DNA of 64,000 nucleotides from Pseudomonadales bacterium. Lineage in GTDB: Bacteria > Pseudomonadota > Gammaproteobacteria > Pseudomonadales > Ketobacteraceae. Shown piece after piece: positions 1-9,471 of the stretch (its first letter is position 1; the number at the start of each line of letters is the position of its first letter). The stretch is from contig JAGUVW010000021.1 of the NCBI GenBank assembly GCA_020062665.1, positions 62,001 to 126,000 of the forward strand, written 5' to 3'. The notes beneath the pieces were generated by a model, which did no database searches, was not told the DNA's origin, and saw nothing but the letters and a program-made list of their open reading frames with translations. Position numbers and translations under genes: made by a program.

Positions 1-234
1 AACGGTGTCGATGGCATTCTGGGTGAGTGCGGTGGCGGCTGTGCCTGCGGCACCTGCCATATCTATATCGATCCTGAATGGCAACATGTGGTTGGTGCGC
101 CTGACGACGTGGAAGACATGACGCTGGACATGGTATTTGAAACCCGCAAGCCCAACAGCCGCTTATGTTGTCAGATCACTGTGAGCGAAAAAATGGATGG
201 CCTGCGGGTCGTTGTGGCGCCCGAATCACTTTGA
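1..234 (+). CDS. 2Fe-2S ferredoxin, adrenodoxin/putidaredoxin type (5' end missing)
   Basis: The frame is open from the first base and ends in TGA at 232-234, so only the last 77 codons are present. It carries the ligand signature of the vertebrate/putidaredoxin-type 2Fe-2S ferredoxins, ECGGGCACGTCH, with the fourth cysteine in the downstream RLCCQI segment. Proteins of this family shuttle single electrons from an NAD(P)H ferredoxin reductase to a cytochrome P450 or a Rieske oxygenase in the cytoplasm. The KstD-like gene follows after 87 bases on the same strand, so co-transcription is possible. The oxygenase partner probably lies left of the window, but either Rieske oxygenase in the window could also be served. 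Confidence 0.88.
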   Translation, partial: NGVDGILGECGGGCACGTCHIYIDPEWQHVVGAPDDVEDMTLDMVFETRKPNSRLCCQITVSEKMDGLRVVVAPESL

Positions 235-321
235 ATACTGCTATCTCGGCATACCATATTCACTTTAAATCGCAGAAACACAGTGCAAGCATGTTTTCCA
301 GCGCCAAATCCGGAGAAGATC

Positions 322-2076
322 ATGAATACACCAGAAACCTATGATGTGGTTGTCGTGGGCTCCGGGGCGGCTGGCGCTTTGGCAGCACTGCGTGCTGCGG
401 ATCTTGGTTTGTCTGTGCTGATCGTAGAGAAAGCGCACAAGTACGGAGGCACCTCGGCCACTTCTGGTGGTGTGATGTGGATTCCGAACAATCAACTGTC
501 TCCAAGTGAAGATACACGCGATAAAGCCTTTACCTACATCAACAGCCTTTTAAGAGGGCCTGTCCAGCGTGACCGCCTTGAAGCCTATGTCGACGAGTCA
601 CCCCAAATGGCACGCTTTCTGGTTTCGCTCGGTGTTCCACTGGTGCAGGCTGCCTGGCCGGATTATTTCCAGAACGCACCGGAAGCCCGCTCTGACCGAT
701 CCGTACTCTGTGAGACATTTGACGGCCGTCAGCTCGACGACAAATACTTTGTTTCGATGCGAGAACAATATAACCGCTTCAAGATTTTCCGCCGCTACGC
801 GATGGATATAGGGGAATTCTTCGCTATTTCCACCCGCGCACCAGGCTGGGTGCGCGTCTTCCTGAAAATGCTCTGGCGATACTGGTCGGACATCGACTCC
901 CGAATGCTCAGTAGCCGTGATCGTCGCTTTACCCAAGGAGGGGCGCTGATGGGGCATATCTACAAGGAGATATTTGAACGCGGCGTGGAAGTGCGTACTG
1001 AAACCGGTCTGAATAAACTGATTGCTTCCAATGGGCGTGTCTCGGGCCTGACAGTCAGCCATTTCGGCCGTCTGTATGACATCAACGCCACTTATGGCGT
1101 GGTGCTGGCGGCAGGCGGGTTCGAGTGGAACCAGGCGCTTCGAGATCGCTTTTTCCCAATTCCGGGCCACACTCGATTCAGCAGCTCACCGGAGGATGCC
1201 AATCGAGGCGAAGCGTTGATTGCAGGCATGAGTATAGGTGCATCCACAGAGCATACCGAGGCCGGATGGTGGATTCCCACCATGCACAAACCCATGACTG
1301 GGGCATCCAATTTCGAAGAAATCCACCAGGCAGCGTTTGATGTCGGTCGCCCACACAGCGTGTGCGTCAATCGCAACGGCAAGAGATTTGTGGATGAAGC
1401 CTGCAGTTACGACGAGTTCGGCATCGCCATGGTGGAGGATCAGAAGAAGACGGGCGCCAATACGCCCTGCTGGCTGGTGTTCGACGCCACATTCCGCACA
1501 AAATTCACAGCCGGTGGTTTTCTGCCTGCCATGATCATGCCTGATTGGCGGATTCCGGCGGACTGCTGGGATCATTACATTTTCAAGGCAGAGTCGATCG
1601 ATGGGCTTGCAAAGAAGATTAGCGTGCCAGCCGACGCACTGCGAAATACTGTTTCCAGCATGAACAGCTACGCCAAGACCGGGGTCGATCCAGAATTTGG
1701 ACGCGGGGGCAACGCATACGACCTGATGTTTGGTGATGCGAATATAAAACCGAATCCGTGCCTGGGGCCGATTGACAAGGCTCCGTTCTATGCAGTGCTT
1801 ATCAATCTGGGCGACCTGGGCACAAAGGGTGGTCTGAAAGCCAATGCAAGGGCGCAAGTACTCGACAGCAACGACCGGCCAATCCCGGGGCTCTACGCAG
1901 CAGGCAACAATGCAGGAAGTCCCTTTGGCAATCTCTATCCAGGCGCAGGTGGAACTATCGGCCCTGCGGCAACGTTTGGATTTGTAGCCGCAAACGATAT
2001 CGCGGCTCAGGCAGGAAAGCTTACACCAGAAAAAAGCACTGAGGTCAAAGCAAGAAGCAGTGAAGCAATGGCTTAA
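322..2076 (+). CDS. KstD-like FAD-dependent 3-ketosteroid delta1-dehydrogenase family protein
   Basis: 584 residues. I chose ATG 322 because a GGAGAAG-type ribosome site precedes it and the FAD fold starts immediately (GSGAAG near residue 13, then an EKAHKYGGTSATSGG stretch). This is the FAD_binding_2 fumarate reductase/KstD family. The C-terminal NLYPGAGGTIG motif (Tyr539, Gly543) matches the Tyr and Gly that in characterised KstD enzymes support 2-hydrogen abstraction and keto polarisation, and Tyr115 in PDYF matches the proton-abstraction region. Family members put a C1-C2 double bond into ring A of 3-ketosteroids. Related enzymes act on 3-keto-4-ene or 3-keto-5alpha substrates and some on non-steroid cyclic ketones, so the substrate is unproven. 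The ferredoxin lies upstream and a convergent MFS gene downstream. Confidence 0.85.
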   Translation: MNTPETYDVVVVGSGAAGALAALRAADLGLSVLIVEKAHKYGGTSATSGGVMWIPNNQLSPSEDTRDKAFTYINSLLRGPVQRDRLEAYVDESPQMARFLVSLGVPLVQAAWPDYFQNAPEARSDRSVLCETFDGRQLDDKYFVSMREQYNRFKIFRRYAMDIGEFFAISTRAPGWVRVFLKMLWRYWSDIDSRMLSSRDRRFTQGGALMGHIYKEIFERGVEVRTETGLNKLIASNGRVSGLTVSHFGRLYDINATYGVVLAAGGFEWNQALRDRFFPIPGHTRFSSSPEDANRGEALIAGMSIGASTEHTEAGWWIPTMHKPMTGASNFEEIHQAAFDVGRPHSVCVNRNGKRFVDEACSYDEFGIAMVEDQKKTGANTPCWLVFDATFRTKFTAGGFLPAMIMPDWRIPADCWDHYIFKAESIDGLAKKISVPADALRNTVSSMNSYAKTGVDPEFGRGGNAYDLMFGDANIKPNPCLGPIDKAPFYAVLINLGDLGTKGGLKANARAQVLDSNDRPIPGLYAAGNNAGSPFGNLYPGAGGTIGPAATFGFVAANDIAAQAGKLTPEKSTEVKARSSEAMA

Positions 2077-2113
2077 CGGATGAGCATTCCATCACCGCGC
2101 CACAAATTTTCCT

Positions 2114-3334
2114 TCAAGCGACTTTTCCTTCCGGCGCATGAATGTCCTCGATTGCCCCCAGCCGCAACAAGTTGACGGCCCCGATCAGAACCAGCGTTCC
2201 CCCCACCAGCAGAAACGCGGTAAAGCTGTCAGTCTTCGAAAGCATGTAGCTCAACAATCCAGACCCAAGCCCAATGGCCAGTCCAACGGCCGTGGTGAGC
2301 AACCCCATGACGGAACTGTAGATATGCATGGGGAAGTAGCGTGCGGTGACATAAGCCAGAATATCAGCCTCTGCACCAAACGAGAGGCCGATCAAGATGA
2401 TCGCGAGGCCAAGCATGACAATCTGGGTTGTATCGGTCGCAAGAATGTAGGTACCAATGCACGGGAGCCCCATGCCGATCGCGGAAACGATGTGAGTCGG
2501 CCATTTATCCAGCGCAACACCCGCTACCAACCTCCCAAGAATCACGCCAATGGCAAACACTGACACCATATAACCTGCGCCGACGTCCGAGACGCCGTGA
2601 TCCCCCAGCAGAATCTTGACCTGCGACGTCGCCAACGCATGCGTCAAGCTACAGAGAAATGCGCTGACAGCGATGACACGAAACGCTGGGCTTGAAAAGA
2701 TCGCACGATAGTCCTTTCGGGCACTAGGCCTTGGCGCATCCGTCTTTCTTGCACGTGATTTTTTTGGAAGCAGGGCAAGCGTCAGTGCACCGAGCAGTCC
2801 TGAGAAGACAGCCATAACATGAAATCCTGACCGCCAACCGTTGGCATCGATATAGCTGGTCAACAATGGGCTGGCTATAGCCCCCGCAACGGCAGGCCCC
2901 GCCGCGCAAACAGCCAAAGCCAAGCCGCGCTGTTGTGAGAATCGCTCTGCGACGACGCGACAATACACCGTTGCCGTGGTTGAAGCACAGAATATTACCT
3001 GCATGAAATGGATCGCATATAGAACTCGCACATCGCCGGTCATGAGCCCCATCAATACGAAGCTTAAGGGATAGGCGATGATGCCAATAATCGCCACATT
3101 ACGAACACCGAACACATCCGCCATGCGCCCGATAAACGGTATCCACAGCACGGTGATAATGGATATTGCACCGTTAAGAGCGTACTCTGCCTTGCTCCAG
3201 TTGAAAGCTTCCAGTAAGTAGGGGCCAAAAATATTATTGATATATGCATTCAAACCCAGTCCCGCACTCATTCCGGCAGTCGCAGCCAGCAGCGCTGTCC
3301 ATCCGGTTCGGAATTCTCCATCTTTGATTTTCAT
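2114..3334 (-). CDS. MFS transporter
   Basis: 406 residues with about 12 hydrophobic segments. The classical MFS loop 2-3 signature is visible (GRMADVFGVR, about residues 64-73), and an analogous loop occurs in the second half (GRLVAGVALD). The layout resembles monocarboxylate/oxalate-formate antiporter type MFS proteins, which move organic anions across the inner membrane. The start ATG has an AGGA-type ribosome site about 9 bases upstream. It is divergent from a second MFS gene and convergent with the KstD-like gene. Substrate import is the likely role in a catabolic island, but neither substrate nor direction can be read from the sequence. Confidence 0.85.
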   Translation of the reverse strand: MKIKDGEFRTGWTALLAATAGMSAGLGLNAYINNIFGPYLLEAFNWSKAEYALNGAISIITVLWIPFIGRMADVFGVRNVAIIGIIAYPLSFVLMGLMTGDVRVLYAIHFMQVIFCASTTATVYCRVVAERFSQQRGLALAVCAAGPAVAGAIASPLLTSYIDANGWRSGFHVMAVFSGLLGALTLALLPKKSRARKTDAPRPSARKDYRAIFSSPAFRVIAVSAFLCSLTHALATSQVKILLGDHGVSDVGAGYMVSVFAIGVILGRLVAGVALDKWPTHIVSAIGMGLPCIGTYILATDTTQIVMLGLAIILIGLSFGAEADILAYVTARYFPMHIYSSVMGLLTTAVGLAIGLGSGLLSYMLSKTDSFTAFLLVGGTLVLIGAVNLLRLGAIEDIHAPEGKVA

Positions 3335-3365
3335 TCCAATATTCCTGGCTGCATTGAAAGAGCGG

Positions 3366-3379
3366 ACACTTTAATGTGT
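3366..3379. promoter_or_regulatory. Divergent MFS promoter region with ACAC-N6-GTGT dyad
   Basis: The 265 bases between the two divergent MFS genes contain ACACTTTAATGTGT, a short dyad located just upstream of the minus-strand gene. It is a possible operator or an overlapping promoter element. The dyad is short and not repeated in the window in an exact form, so this is tentative. Confidence 0.2.
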
Positions 3380-3599
3380 TCAATTGCGTCGCCTTTCAGA
3401 TTCGACACGCGTCGCCATTTACACACCAACGTTGTATATTATCGGCGTGGACTATGTCAAAGACTATCAGGGAAATCCTGATACCGGGAATACACCAAAA
3501 CAAATCCTTCTACAGCCTGTCCCAAAACAGCAGCGCGACTGTTATTAAACACGCGAGTGGATTAATCTAACGCTCCCTTGTCTACGTTGACTCCTGCCA

Positions 3600-5249
3600 G
3601 TGAATTACAAATCGGTTGGTGCCTTTGCGCCACTCAAGCACAAAACCTTTCGCAACATTTGGACAACCAGTGTTTTCTCGTACTTCGGGCACCTCATACT
3701 CGGTGTCGGAGTAGCGTGGGAAATGACTCGGCTCACCGATTCACCCTCCATGGTGGCACTGACACAAACGGCACTCATGATGCCTTACATGTTGGTGGCG
3801 ATGATGGCGGGCGCAGTAGCGGATATGTTCGACCGCCGCCTGATTGCCCTGTATTCCCTGGCATTTTCCATCCTCATTTCGGCTACGCTGACGATCCTGG
3901 CTTTTTTCGATCTCACCACACCCTGGATGCTACTGTTCTTTACCGTCATGATCGGCTGCGGTGTAGCATTCTATTCGCCGTCCTGGCAGGCATCCATTCA
4001 GGAGCAGGTACCGGGTGAGCAGTTGCCTGCTGCTATTGGGCTGGGTTCCGTGGCCTACAATGTGGCGCGCAGTGTTGGCCCTGCGTTGGGCGGCGTCATT
4101 GTGATGGCCTTTGGTGCCGATTATGCATTCGCGGTCAACTCTGTCTTCTATGTTCCCTTGTTCATTGCATTCTACTTCTGGCACCGTACTACCAGCGCAT
4201 CCCGCCTTCCTCCGGAACGAATCGGCCGGGCGCTGGTGTCTGGCCTGCGTTACGCACAACACTCACTACCCATCAAACGTGCGCTGATCCGCTCGTGTGT
4301 CGTATGCATCTGCATCGCTTCAGCGAATGCGTTGGCACCGCTGATCGCGCGGGACATTTTGAGGGGTGACGCCGATCTTTATGGGATACTGCTGGGCATA
4401 AGCGGCATTGGCGCAGTCTGTGCTGGACTATCGGTGAATTTTGTCAGAGCACGCGCGCCTACGGAAAGAACATTGAAGATCTTGTCATTGATTGGTGCAG
4501 TGGCGCTGCTTGTGGTCGGGCTAAGCACATCATTGACCCTGACATCAGTGGCATTGTTTATCGCCAGTGGGGCAAGCATCCTGATCGTCTCGCTGCTGAA
4601 TATCACAATTCAGCTTTCGGCACCTCGCTGGGTGATTGCTCGGGCACTCTCGATGTTTCAGACCTGCACCGCTGGCGGCATCGCCATTGGATCCTGGGTC
4701 TGGGGAGCAATCGCCACCGACTTTTCCGTGCAATCAGCGATGATGTTTTCCGCCGTTGCCTTGCTCATTACGATTATCATCGGTTTTCTTCTCCCGGTTC
4801 CCGATGACATCAAGGACGACATTCAGCTGATTGAAATTTCCAGTGAACCCAAGGTCGCACTGGATCTGTCGCTGCGCTCCGGCCCCATCGTTCTGGAAAT
4901 CGACTATGATGTCGCACCTGGCGAGGCTAGAGACTTCTATAACGCGATGCTGAACATGCAGAGAGTCAGACTGCGCAATGGCGGCTACGACTGGTCACTG
5001 GCGCGTGACATTGAGAACCCTGCCATGTGGACTGAACGTTTTCATTGTCCCACCTGGGCTGACTATCTACGAATGCGATCCCGCTACACCCAAACTGATC
5101 TGGCCATTCATGCCCTGGTTAAGGCGTTCAATCGTTTGCCCGGCGATACCAAAGTGCGTCGCAAGCTGGAACGCCCCGTCGGATCGGTGCGGTGGACAGA
5201 GGAAACGCCTGATGTCAAGCAGGAGCCGGTTGACTACACGGGTCCATAA
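3600..5249 (+). CDS. MFS_3-type (EntS-like) transporter with C-terminal soluble domain
   Basis: 549 residues. The start is GTG at 3600 with no clear ribosome site; no better in-frame start precedes the conserved FRNIWTTSVFSYFG opening helix. Residues about 15-400 form an MFS domain with the loop motif DMFDRRLIALYS. Residues about 420-540 are soluble and resemble the tail seen in many PF05977 (MFS_3) proteins, which looks like an antibiotic-biosynthesis-monooxygenase fold. EntS-type members export siderophores or other small molecules. In this context it may export a toxic intermediate or import substrate. It converges on the ferredoxin oxidoreductase gene 16 bases away. Confidence 0.82.
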   Translation: MNYKSVGAFAPLKHKTFRNIWTTSVFSYFGHLILGVGVAWEMTRLTDSPSMVALTQTALMMPYMLVAMMAGAVADMFDRRLIALYSLAFSILISATLTILAFFDLTTPWMLLFFTVMIGCGVAFYSPSWQASIQEQVPGEQLPAAIGLGSVAYNVARSVGPALGGVIVMAFGADYAFAVNSVFYVPLFIAFYFWHRTTSASRLPPERIGRALVSGLRYAQHSLPIKRALIRSCVVCICIASANALAPLIARDILRGDADLYGILLGISGIGAVCAGLSVNFVRARAPTERTLKILSLIGAVALLVVGLSTSLTLTSVALFIASGASILIVSLLNITIQLSAPRWVIARALSMFQTCTAGGIAIGSWVWGAIATDFSVQSAMMFSAVALLITIIIGFLLPVPDDIKDDIQLIEISSEPKVALDLSLRSGPIVLEIDYDVAPGEARDFYNAMLNMQRVRLRNGGYDWSLARDIENPAMWTERFHCPTWADYLRMRSRYTQTDLAIHALVKAFNRLPGDTKVRRKLERPVGSVRWTEETPDVKQEPVDYTGP

Positions 5250-5264
5250 TGGTTGCTGGATGAT

Positions 5265-8200
5265 TCACACCTGCGCCACTTTCAGTTTTTCCGATGCCGC
5301 GCGACTGGTAGTTTGCCGGTGCAAAGTATTGAGCAGCATATTCAGTTCAGACTGATAGCGCTTTACCGACGCCTCCTTCACCGGTCCATATCCGCCGATA
5401 TCCTGGGCTGCCGCGGCAATCCGGATGGCCACATCCAGATTGCCGGAATGGAGAGACGCAACCACACGTTCAATCAGACTGCGATAGTCAGCAATAAGAC
5501 GACGTTCCAGCTTCCTTTCCGGAAAATACCCGAACACATCAAACGCGGTTCCGCGCAGTCTCTTCATCTTGCTGAGCAGCTGGAATACCGACAAAACCCA
5601 GGGCCCAAAACTGCGCTTTCTCGGCTTTCCTGTTGCCTTGTCACGTCCCGGCAGGATAGGCGGCGCCAGGTTGAATGACAGCTTGAAGTCACCAGCGAAC
5701 TGTTCGCGAATGCGTTGCATGAACACCGGATCGGCATAAAGACGCGCCACTTCGTATTCATCCTTGTAACTCATCAGCTTTGCAAGCGTGATCGCCACTT
5801 GGCGCGCGAATTCTTCTTCCAGATCCAATCCCTTGGCGGCGACTATCTGACGAATTCCGTTCACGTATTTACGATAGGAATCGGCATAAGCCGCATCCTG
5901 GTAATCTGTCAGCAGGCGAACGCGACTCACAAGAACATCTTCCACAGTATCGAGCGATGGCAGTGCCGGCGCGTCGTCGATTTCAGATTCCAGTGCAGCA
6001 GGATCGTGCGCAGCGAGGCGGCCGAGAGCAAATGTCCTCAGGTTCCCGTCGACGAAAGTGCCATTGAGGCGGATTGCTTCCTGAATGGATTCGACGGACA
6101 GGGGAAGCAGGCCCTTTTGCGCGGCATAGCCCAACATGAGAACATTGGTGCCAATGCTGTCACCGGTCATATCTGTGGCCAATCTGCTGGCCTGCAGATC
6201 AAAACAACGACCGCCATCCAGAGCCTTGATGATGGCGGCACGCAGCCTTGTCTCACCCAGATCCAGATACTTGTTGCTCTGGAAATCCCCGGTCGGCGCC
6301 ACATCGGAATTGAGTATTGCTGCAGTATGGCCAGGACGAACGGTTTTAAGCACTTGACCACTCGAACCGACTATCAGATCGCAAGCTAGCAAAACGTCTG
6401 TCATGCCTTCGCTGAGGCGTGATGTATAGATTTGTTCTGGATTCTGACCAATACGAATATGACTGGTAACCGCCCCACCCTTCTGCGCCATTCCCGTCAT
6501 ATCGAGAATCGTGCAGCCTTTACCGTCAAGATGTGCTGCCATACCCAGTAATGCGCCAACGGTCAGCACCCCGGTACCACCGATGCCTGCCACAAGAATG
6601 TTGAATCCAGCGGCGCTCAATGGCGTCCGCGCCGGTTCTGGCAACGATGCCAGCAATGCGTTCAATCGTTTTGGATTACCGCGTGAACTAGTCGCGATCT
6701 TGCCGCCCTTAACGGTGACAAATGACGGACAAAAACCTTTGACGCAACTGTAATCCTTGTTGCAGGTTGACTGGTCAATTTTGCGTTTACGGCCAAACTC
6801 CGTTTCCAGTGGCGTGATACTGATGCAGTTGGATTGAACAGAGCAATCGCTACAACCCTCGCAAACATCAGGATTGATAAAAAAACGTTTTCCAGGATCA
6901 ACCATCAAACCGCGCTTGCGCCGGCGGCGTTTTTCAGTTGCGCAAGTCTGCTCATACACGATACCGCTTACACCTTTCACTTCACGTAATTCACGCTGCA
7001 GACGATCGAGCTCATCGCGGTGAAACAAGGCTGCATTTTCCGGGAGTCGAACATGCCGATACTGCGCCGGATCATCTGTCACCAGATACACTGGACGCAC
7101 ACCTTCCGATAGTAGCTGATTAACCATGTCCACTGACGTAATCTGTTGCTCGACAGGCTGGCCACCCGTCATTGCCACGGCATCGTTATACAGGACTTTG
7201 TAGGTAATATTGACTTTTGCTGCCACTGCCGCGCGAATGGCCAGCACTCCAGAGTGAGAGTAGGTGCCGTCGCCAATATTCTGGAACATGTGCGGAGTAT
7301 CGACAAACTGCGCGACGGAAACCCAAGGCGATCCTTCGTGTCCCATGGGCATGAACTGCATCGTATCACGCTCCATCACCACTGCCGCCAGCCCGTGACA
7401 GCCGATTCCACCCATCGCCCGAGAACCTTGAGGAATTTTGGTACTGTTATTGTGCGGGCAGCCTGAACAGAAATAGGCGGGACGATTCACTTGGCTTCCA
7501 AGCGCATGACTGCGCTCCTCCAAGGTTTGGTAACCAACATAACGCGCTTTTAGGTCTGCATCATTAATACCAAGCTGATCGAGCAATGTCATGATGGCGT
7601 GACGAATCCTGCCTACCGTCAGTTCACCAACAGCAGGCAACAGCGGTGCACCACGCAAGTCTTCCTTGCCAGCCAGCGCAGGACGCTGGTCCGCCGAAAC
7701 CGCATAAAGATGACGCGCAATCTGCTCTTCCATCACAGGTCGTTTTTCTTCGACGACCAATACAGCCCTGCTACCAAGAGCAAACTGATTGAGGCCGCTC
7801 TTATCCATTGGCCATACCAGTCCAGGTTTGTACAGGCGAACGCCCCGCGTTCGACACTTTTCATCGTCCAATCCCAGATCTGCGAGCGCCTGGCGTACAT
7901 CAAGAAACGCTTTTCCCGCACTGACGATCGAAAGATTGCGCAGCTCGCTATCAATGATGATGCGATCTACACCATTGGCGCGAGCAAAGGCAGTTGCAGC
8001 CGGCAGACGATAATTTACCAGCCATTCTTCTTCTACCAGCGGTGGCAAGTTGGGGCGAAGGTTCAGACCTTGCGAAGGGATGAGCACGTCTGCAGGCGTA
8101 ACATACGTTCTGAATGCATCGGGAAGCTCGACACATGCAGAAAGATCCAGAGTATCAGTGATGGTCTTGAGTCCGACATAACAACCACTGAAGCGGGACA

Positions 8201-8765
8201 TAGCCCAGCCAAAAAGACCAAATTCAATGATTTCACCGATAGTGGATGGATACAGAATTGGAACCATCGCTGCCATCAGCGTGTTTTCGGACTGGTGGGC
8301 GCTGTCAGAGGATTTTCCGCCATGATCATCACCAGCAACGATCAGAAAGCCGCCCGACGCGGAAGCACCTTCCAGATTACCCAGTTTCATGGACTCGCAG
8401 GCACGGTCAACACCAATGCCTTTTCCATACCAAAGACCGAAAATGCCATCAAACTCGGACTGACCAAACCACTTCAGTTCCTGCGTACCCCGAATTGCGC
8501 TGATCGCGAGCTCTTCATTCAACCCCGGCCTGAACACTATACGATGCTCATCCAGCAGTTTCTGCGCAGACCAGAGTGCTGAATCATAAACACCGAGAGG
8601 TGAACCACGGTACCCGGAAATGTAGCCCGCCGTTTTGATGCCACCTGCCCGATCCCGTCGCGCCTGATCCAACGGCAAGCGCACAAGGGCCTGATTTGCG
8701 TTCATGAAAACACGTCCAGAGGGCTGGACGTACTTGTCATCAAGAGTCACTGCTGTGGATTTCAT
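5265..8765 (-). CDS. Fused indolepyruvate ferredoxin oxidoreductase-type protein (IorA-IorB fusion)
   Basis: 1166 residues, the usual size of the proteobacterial single-chain family. Domain order: a ThDP-dependent 2-oxoacid:ferredoxin oxidoreductase core (about 1-600), a CEGCSDC...C cluster near residues 632-645 plus further cysteines to about 672 (Fe-S ligands), a gamma/IorB-like domain opening with GIGGTGVLTVG near 725, and a conserved C-terminal region (about 930-1166). Known relatives decarboxylate aryl 2-oxoacids or branched 2-oxoacids to acyl-CoA with ferredoxin reduction in the cytoplasm. It shares a transcript with the VOC gene (9-base gap). Its job in this island could be oxidative decarboxylation of a 2-oxoacid intermediate, or reductant balance; this is inference. 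Confidence 0.85.
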   Translation of the reverse strand: MKSTAVTLDDKYVQPSGRVFMNANQALVRLPLDQARRDRAGGIKTAGYISGYRGSPLGVYDSALWSAQKLLDEHRIVFRPGLNEELAISAIRGTQELKWFGQSEFDGIFGLWYGKGIGVDRACESMKLGNLEGASASGGFLIVAGDDHGGKSSDSAHQSENTLMAAMVPILYPSTIGEIIEFGLFGWAMSRFSGCYVGLKTITDTLDLSACVELPDAFRTYVTPADVLIPSQGLNLRPNLPPLVEEEWLVNYRLPAATAFARANGVDRIIIDSELRNLSIVSAGKAFLDVRQALADLGLDDEKCRTRGVRLYKPGLVWPMDKSGLNQFALGSRAVLVVEEKRPVMEEQIARHLYAVSADQRPALAGKEDLRGAPLLPAVGELTVGRIRHAIMTLLDQLGINDADLKARYVGYQTLEERSHALGSQVNRPAYFCSGCPHNNSTKIPQGSRAMGGIGCHGLAAVVMERDTMQFMPMGHEGSPWVSVAQFVDTPHMFQNIGDGTYSHSGVLAIRAAVAAKVNITYKVLYNDAVAMTGGQPVEQQITSVDMVNQLLSEGVRPVYLVTDDPAQYRHVRLPENAALFHRDELDRLQRELREVKGVSGIVYEQTCATEKRRRRKRGLMVDPGKRFFINPDVCEGCSDCSVQSNCISITPLETEFGRKRKIDQSTCNKDYSCVKGFCPSFVTVKGGKIATSSRGNPKRLNALLASLPEPARTPLSAAGFNILVAGIGGTGVLTVGALLGMAAHLDGKGCTILDMTGMAQKGGAVTSHIRIGQNPEQIYTSRLSEGMTDVLLACDLIVGSSGQVLKTVRPGHTAAILNSDVAPTGDFQSNKYLDLGETRLRAAIIKALDGGRCFDLQASRLATDMTGDSIGTNVLMLGYAAQKGLLPLSVESIQEAIRLNGTFVDGNLRTFALGRLAAHDPAALESEIDDAPALPSLDTVEDVLVSRVRLLTDYQDAAYADSYRKYVNGIRQIVAAKGLDLEEEFARQVAITLAKLMSYKDEYEVARLYADPVFMQRIREQFAGDFKLSFNLAPPILPGRDKATGKPRKRSFGPWVLSVFQLLSKMKRLRGTAFDVFGYFPERKLERRLIADYRSLIERVVASLHSGNLDVAIRIAAAAQDIGGYGPVKEASVKRYQSELNMLLNTLHRQTTSRAASEKLKVAQV

Positions 8766-8774
8766 TGCGCGGGA

Positions 8775-9263
8775 CTACTTCAGTCTTTTTACGACGGCAG
8801 GAAGATGCTCAAGCGGAAAGTCGCATTTTCCGTCGATGGTTTCCTGGATCTCGATCAGATTGCCTTCGGGATCTCGGCCGTAAATGGTGATCACATGACC
8901 CACATTGATTGGCGCAGGTTCAGGAAAGGTCATTCCCAGTCCTTTCAGGCGCTCAAACTCCATTGCAATGTCGACAACATCGACACAAAAATGGGTATAA
9001 CCCTTGTCGTACGGGTCAAGCCCGTTGCTGCTATTTGGCTTTGGCGCGCTGTACTGGAACATTTCCAGATAGCAGGTGCCTGCACGCAACATGGCGCCTT
9101 TGGCCGCAGATCCCTTCACCGCTACGATGCGATCGATGAATGCATCATTTTCCCAACTGAATGGCTCGCCAACCACTTCAAATCCAAAGGCATCCCGGTA
9201 AAACCTGATCATCCGATCCAGGTCATGAACGTGTACAGCAACGTGGTGAATTCCTCTGATCAC
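8775..9263 (-). CDS. VOC-superfamily (glyoxalase/bleomycin-resistance fold) protein
   Basis: 162 residues starting at GTG 9263 behind a clear AGGAG site. It has two beta-alpha-beta-beta-beta halves, and candidate metal ligands sit at the expected places: His7, Glu67, His91 and Glu138. The pattern is that of glyoxalase I, methylmalonyl-CoA epimerase and extradiol dioxygenase relatives. It is too short for a two-module extradiol dioxygenase, so an epimerase/isomerase or lyase role is more likely. The ferredoxin oxidoreductase gene follows after 9 bases, suggesting the two act on the same intermediate. The exact reaction cannot be assigned. Confidence 0.82.
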   Translation of the reverse strand: MIRGIHHVAVHVHDLDRMIRFYRDAFGFEVVGEPFSWENDAFIDRIVAVKGSAAKGAMLRAGTCYLEMFQYSAPKPNSSNGLDPYDKGYTHFCVDVVDIAMEFERLKGLGMTFPEPAPINVGHVITIYGRDPEGNLIEIQETIDGKCDFPLEHLPAVVKRLK

Positions 9264-9471
9264 GGGTCTCTCCTGCTTTGCTATTTTTCCTCATTGAAAC
9301 GAGTTTACCGGCTTGGGTAAAAGCCGATAAGTAGGCGTGCAAAGCAGTCAAGTCCCTATGCGCTTGCGGTCATTTTGACCACTCTTTTAGAGAGGCATAA
9401 TTGGCCTAGAAAAATGGCGGTTAATGAGAATTCCTGAGAAGGAAAAACAGGCGGGCATTGAGGGAATGACC

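Noticed and set aside
3376-3570. A 64-codon plus-strand frame between the two MFS genes
   Set aside because: No coding character, and it lies in the divergent promoter region.
7599-8582. A 327-codon plus-strand open frame
   Set aside because: It lies wholly antisense to the ferredoxin oxidoreductase gene, has a residue composition typical of shadow frames and no family features.
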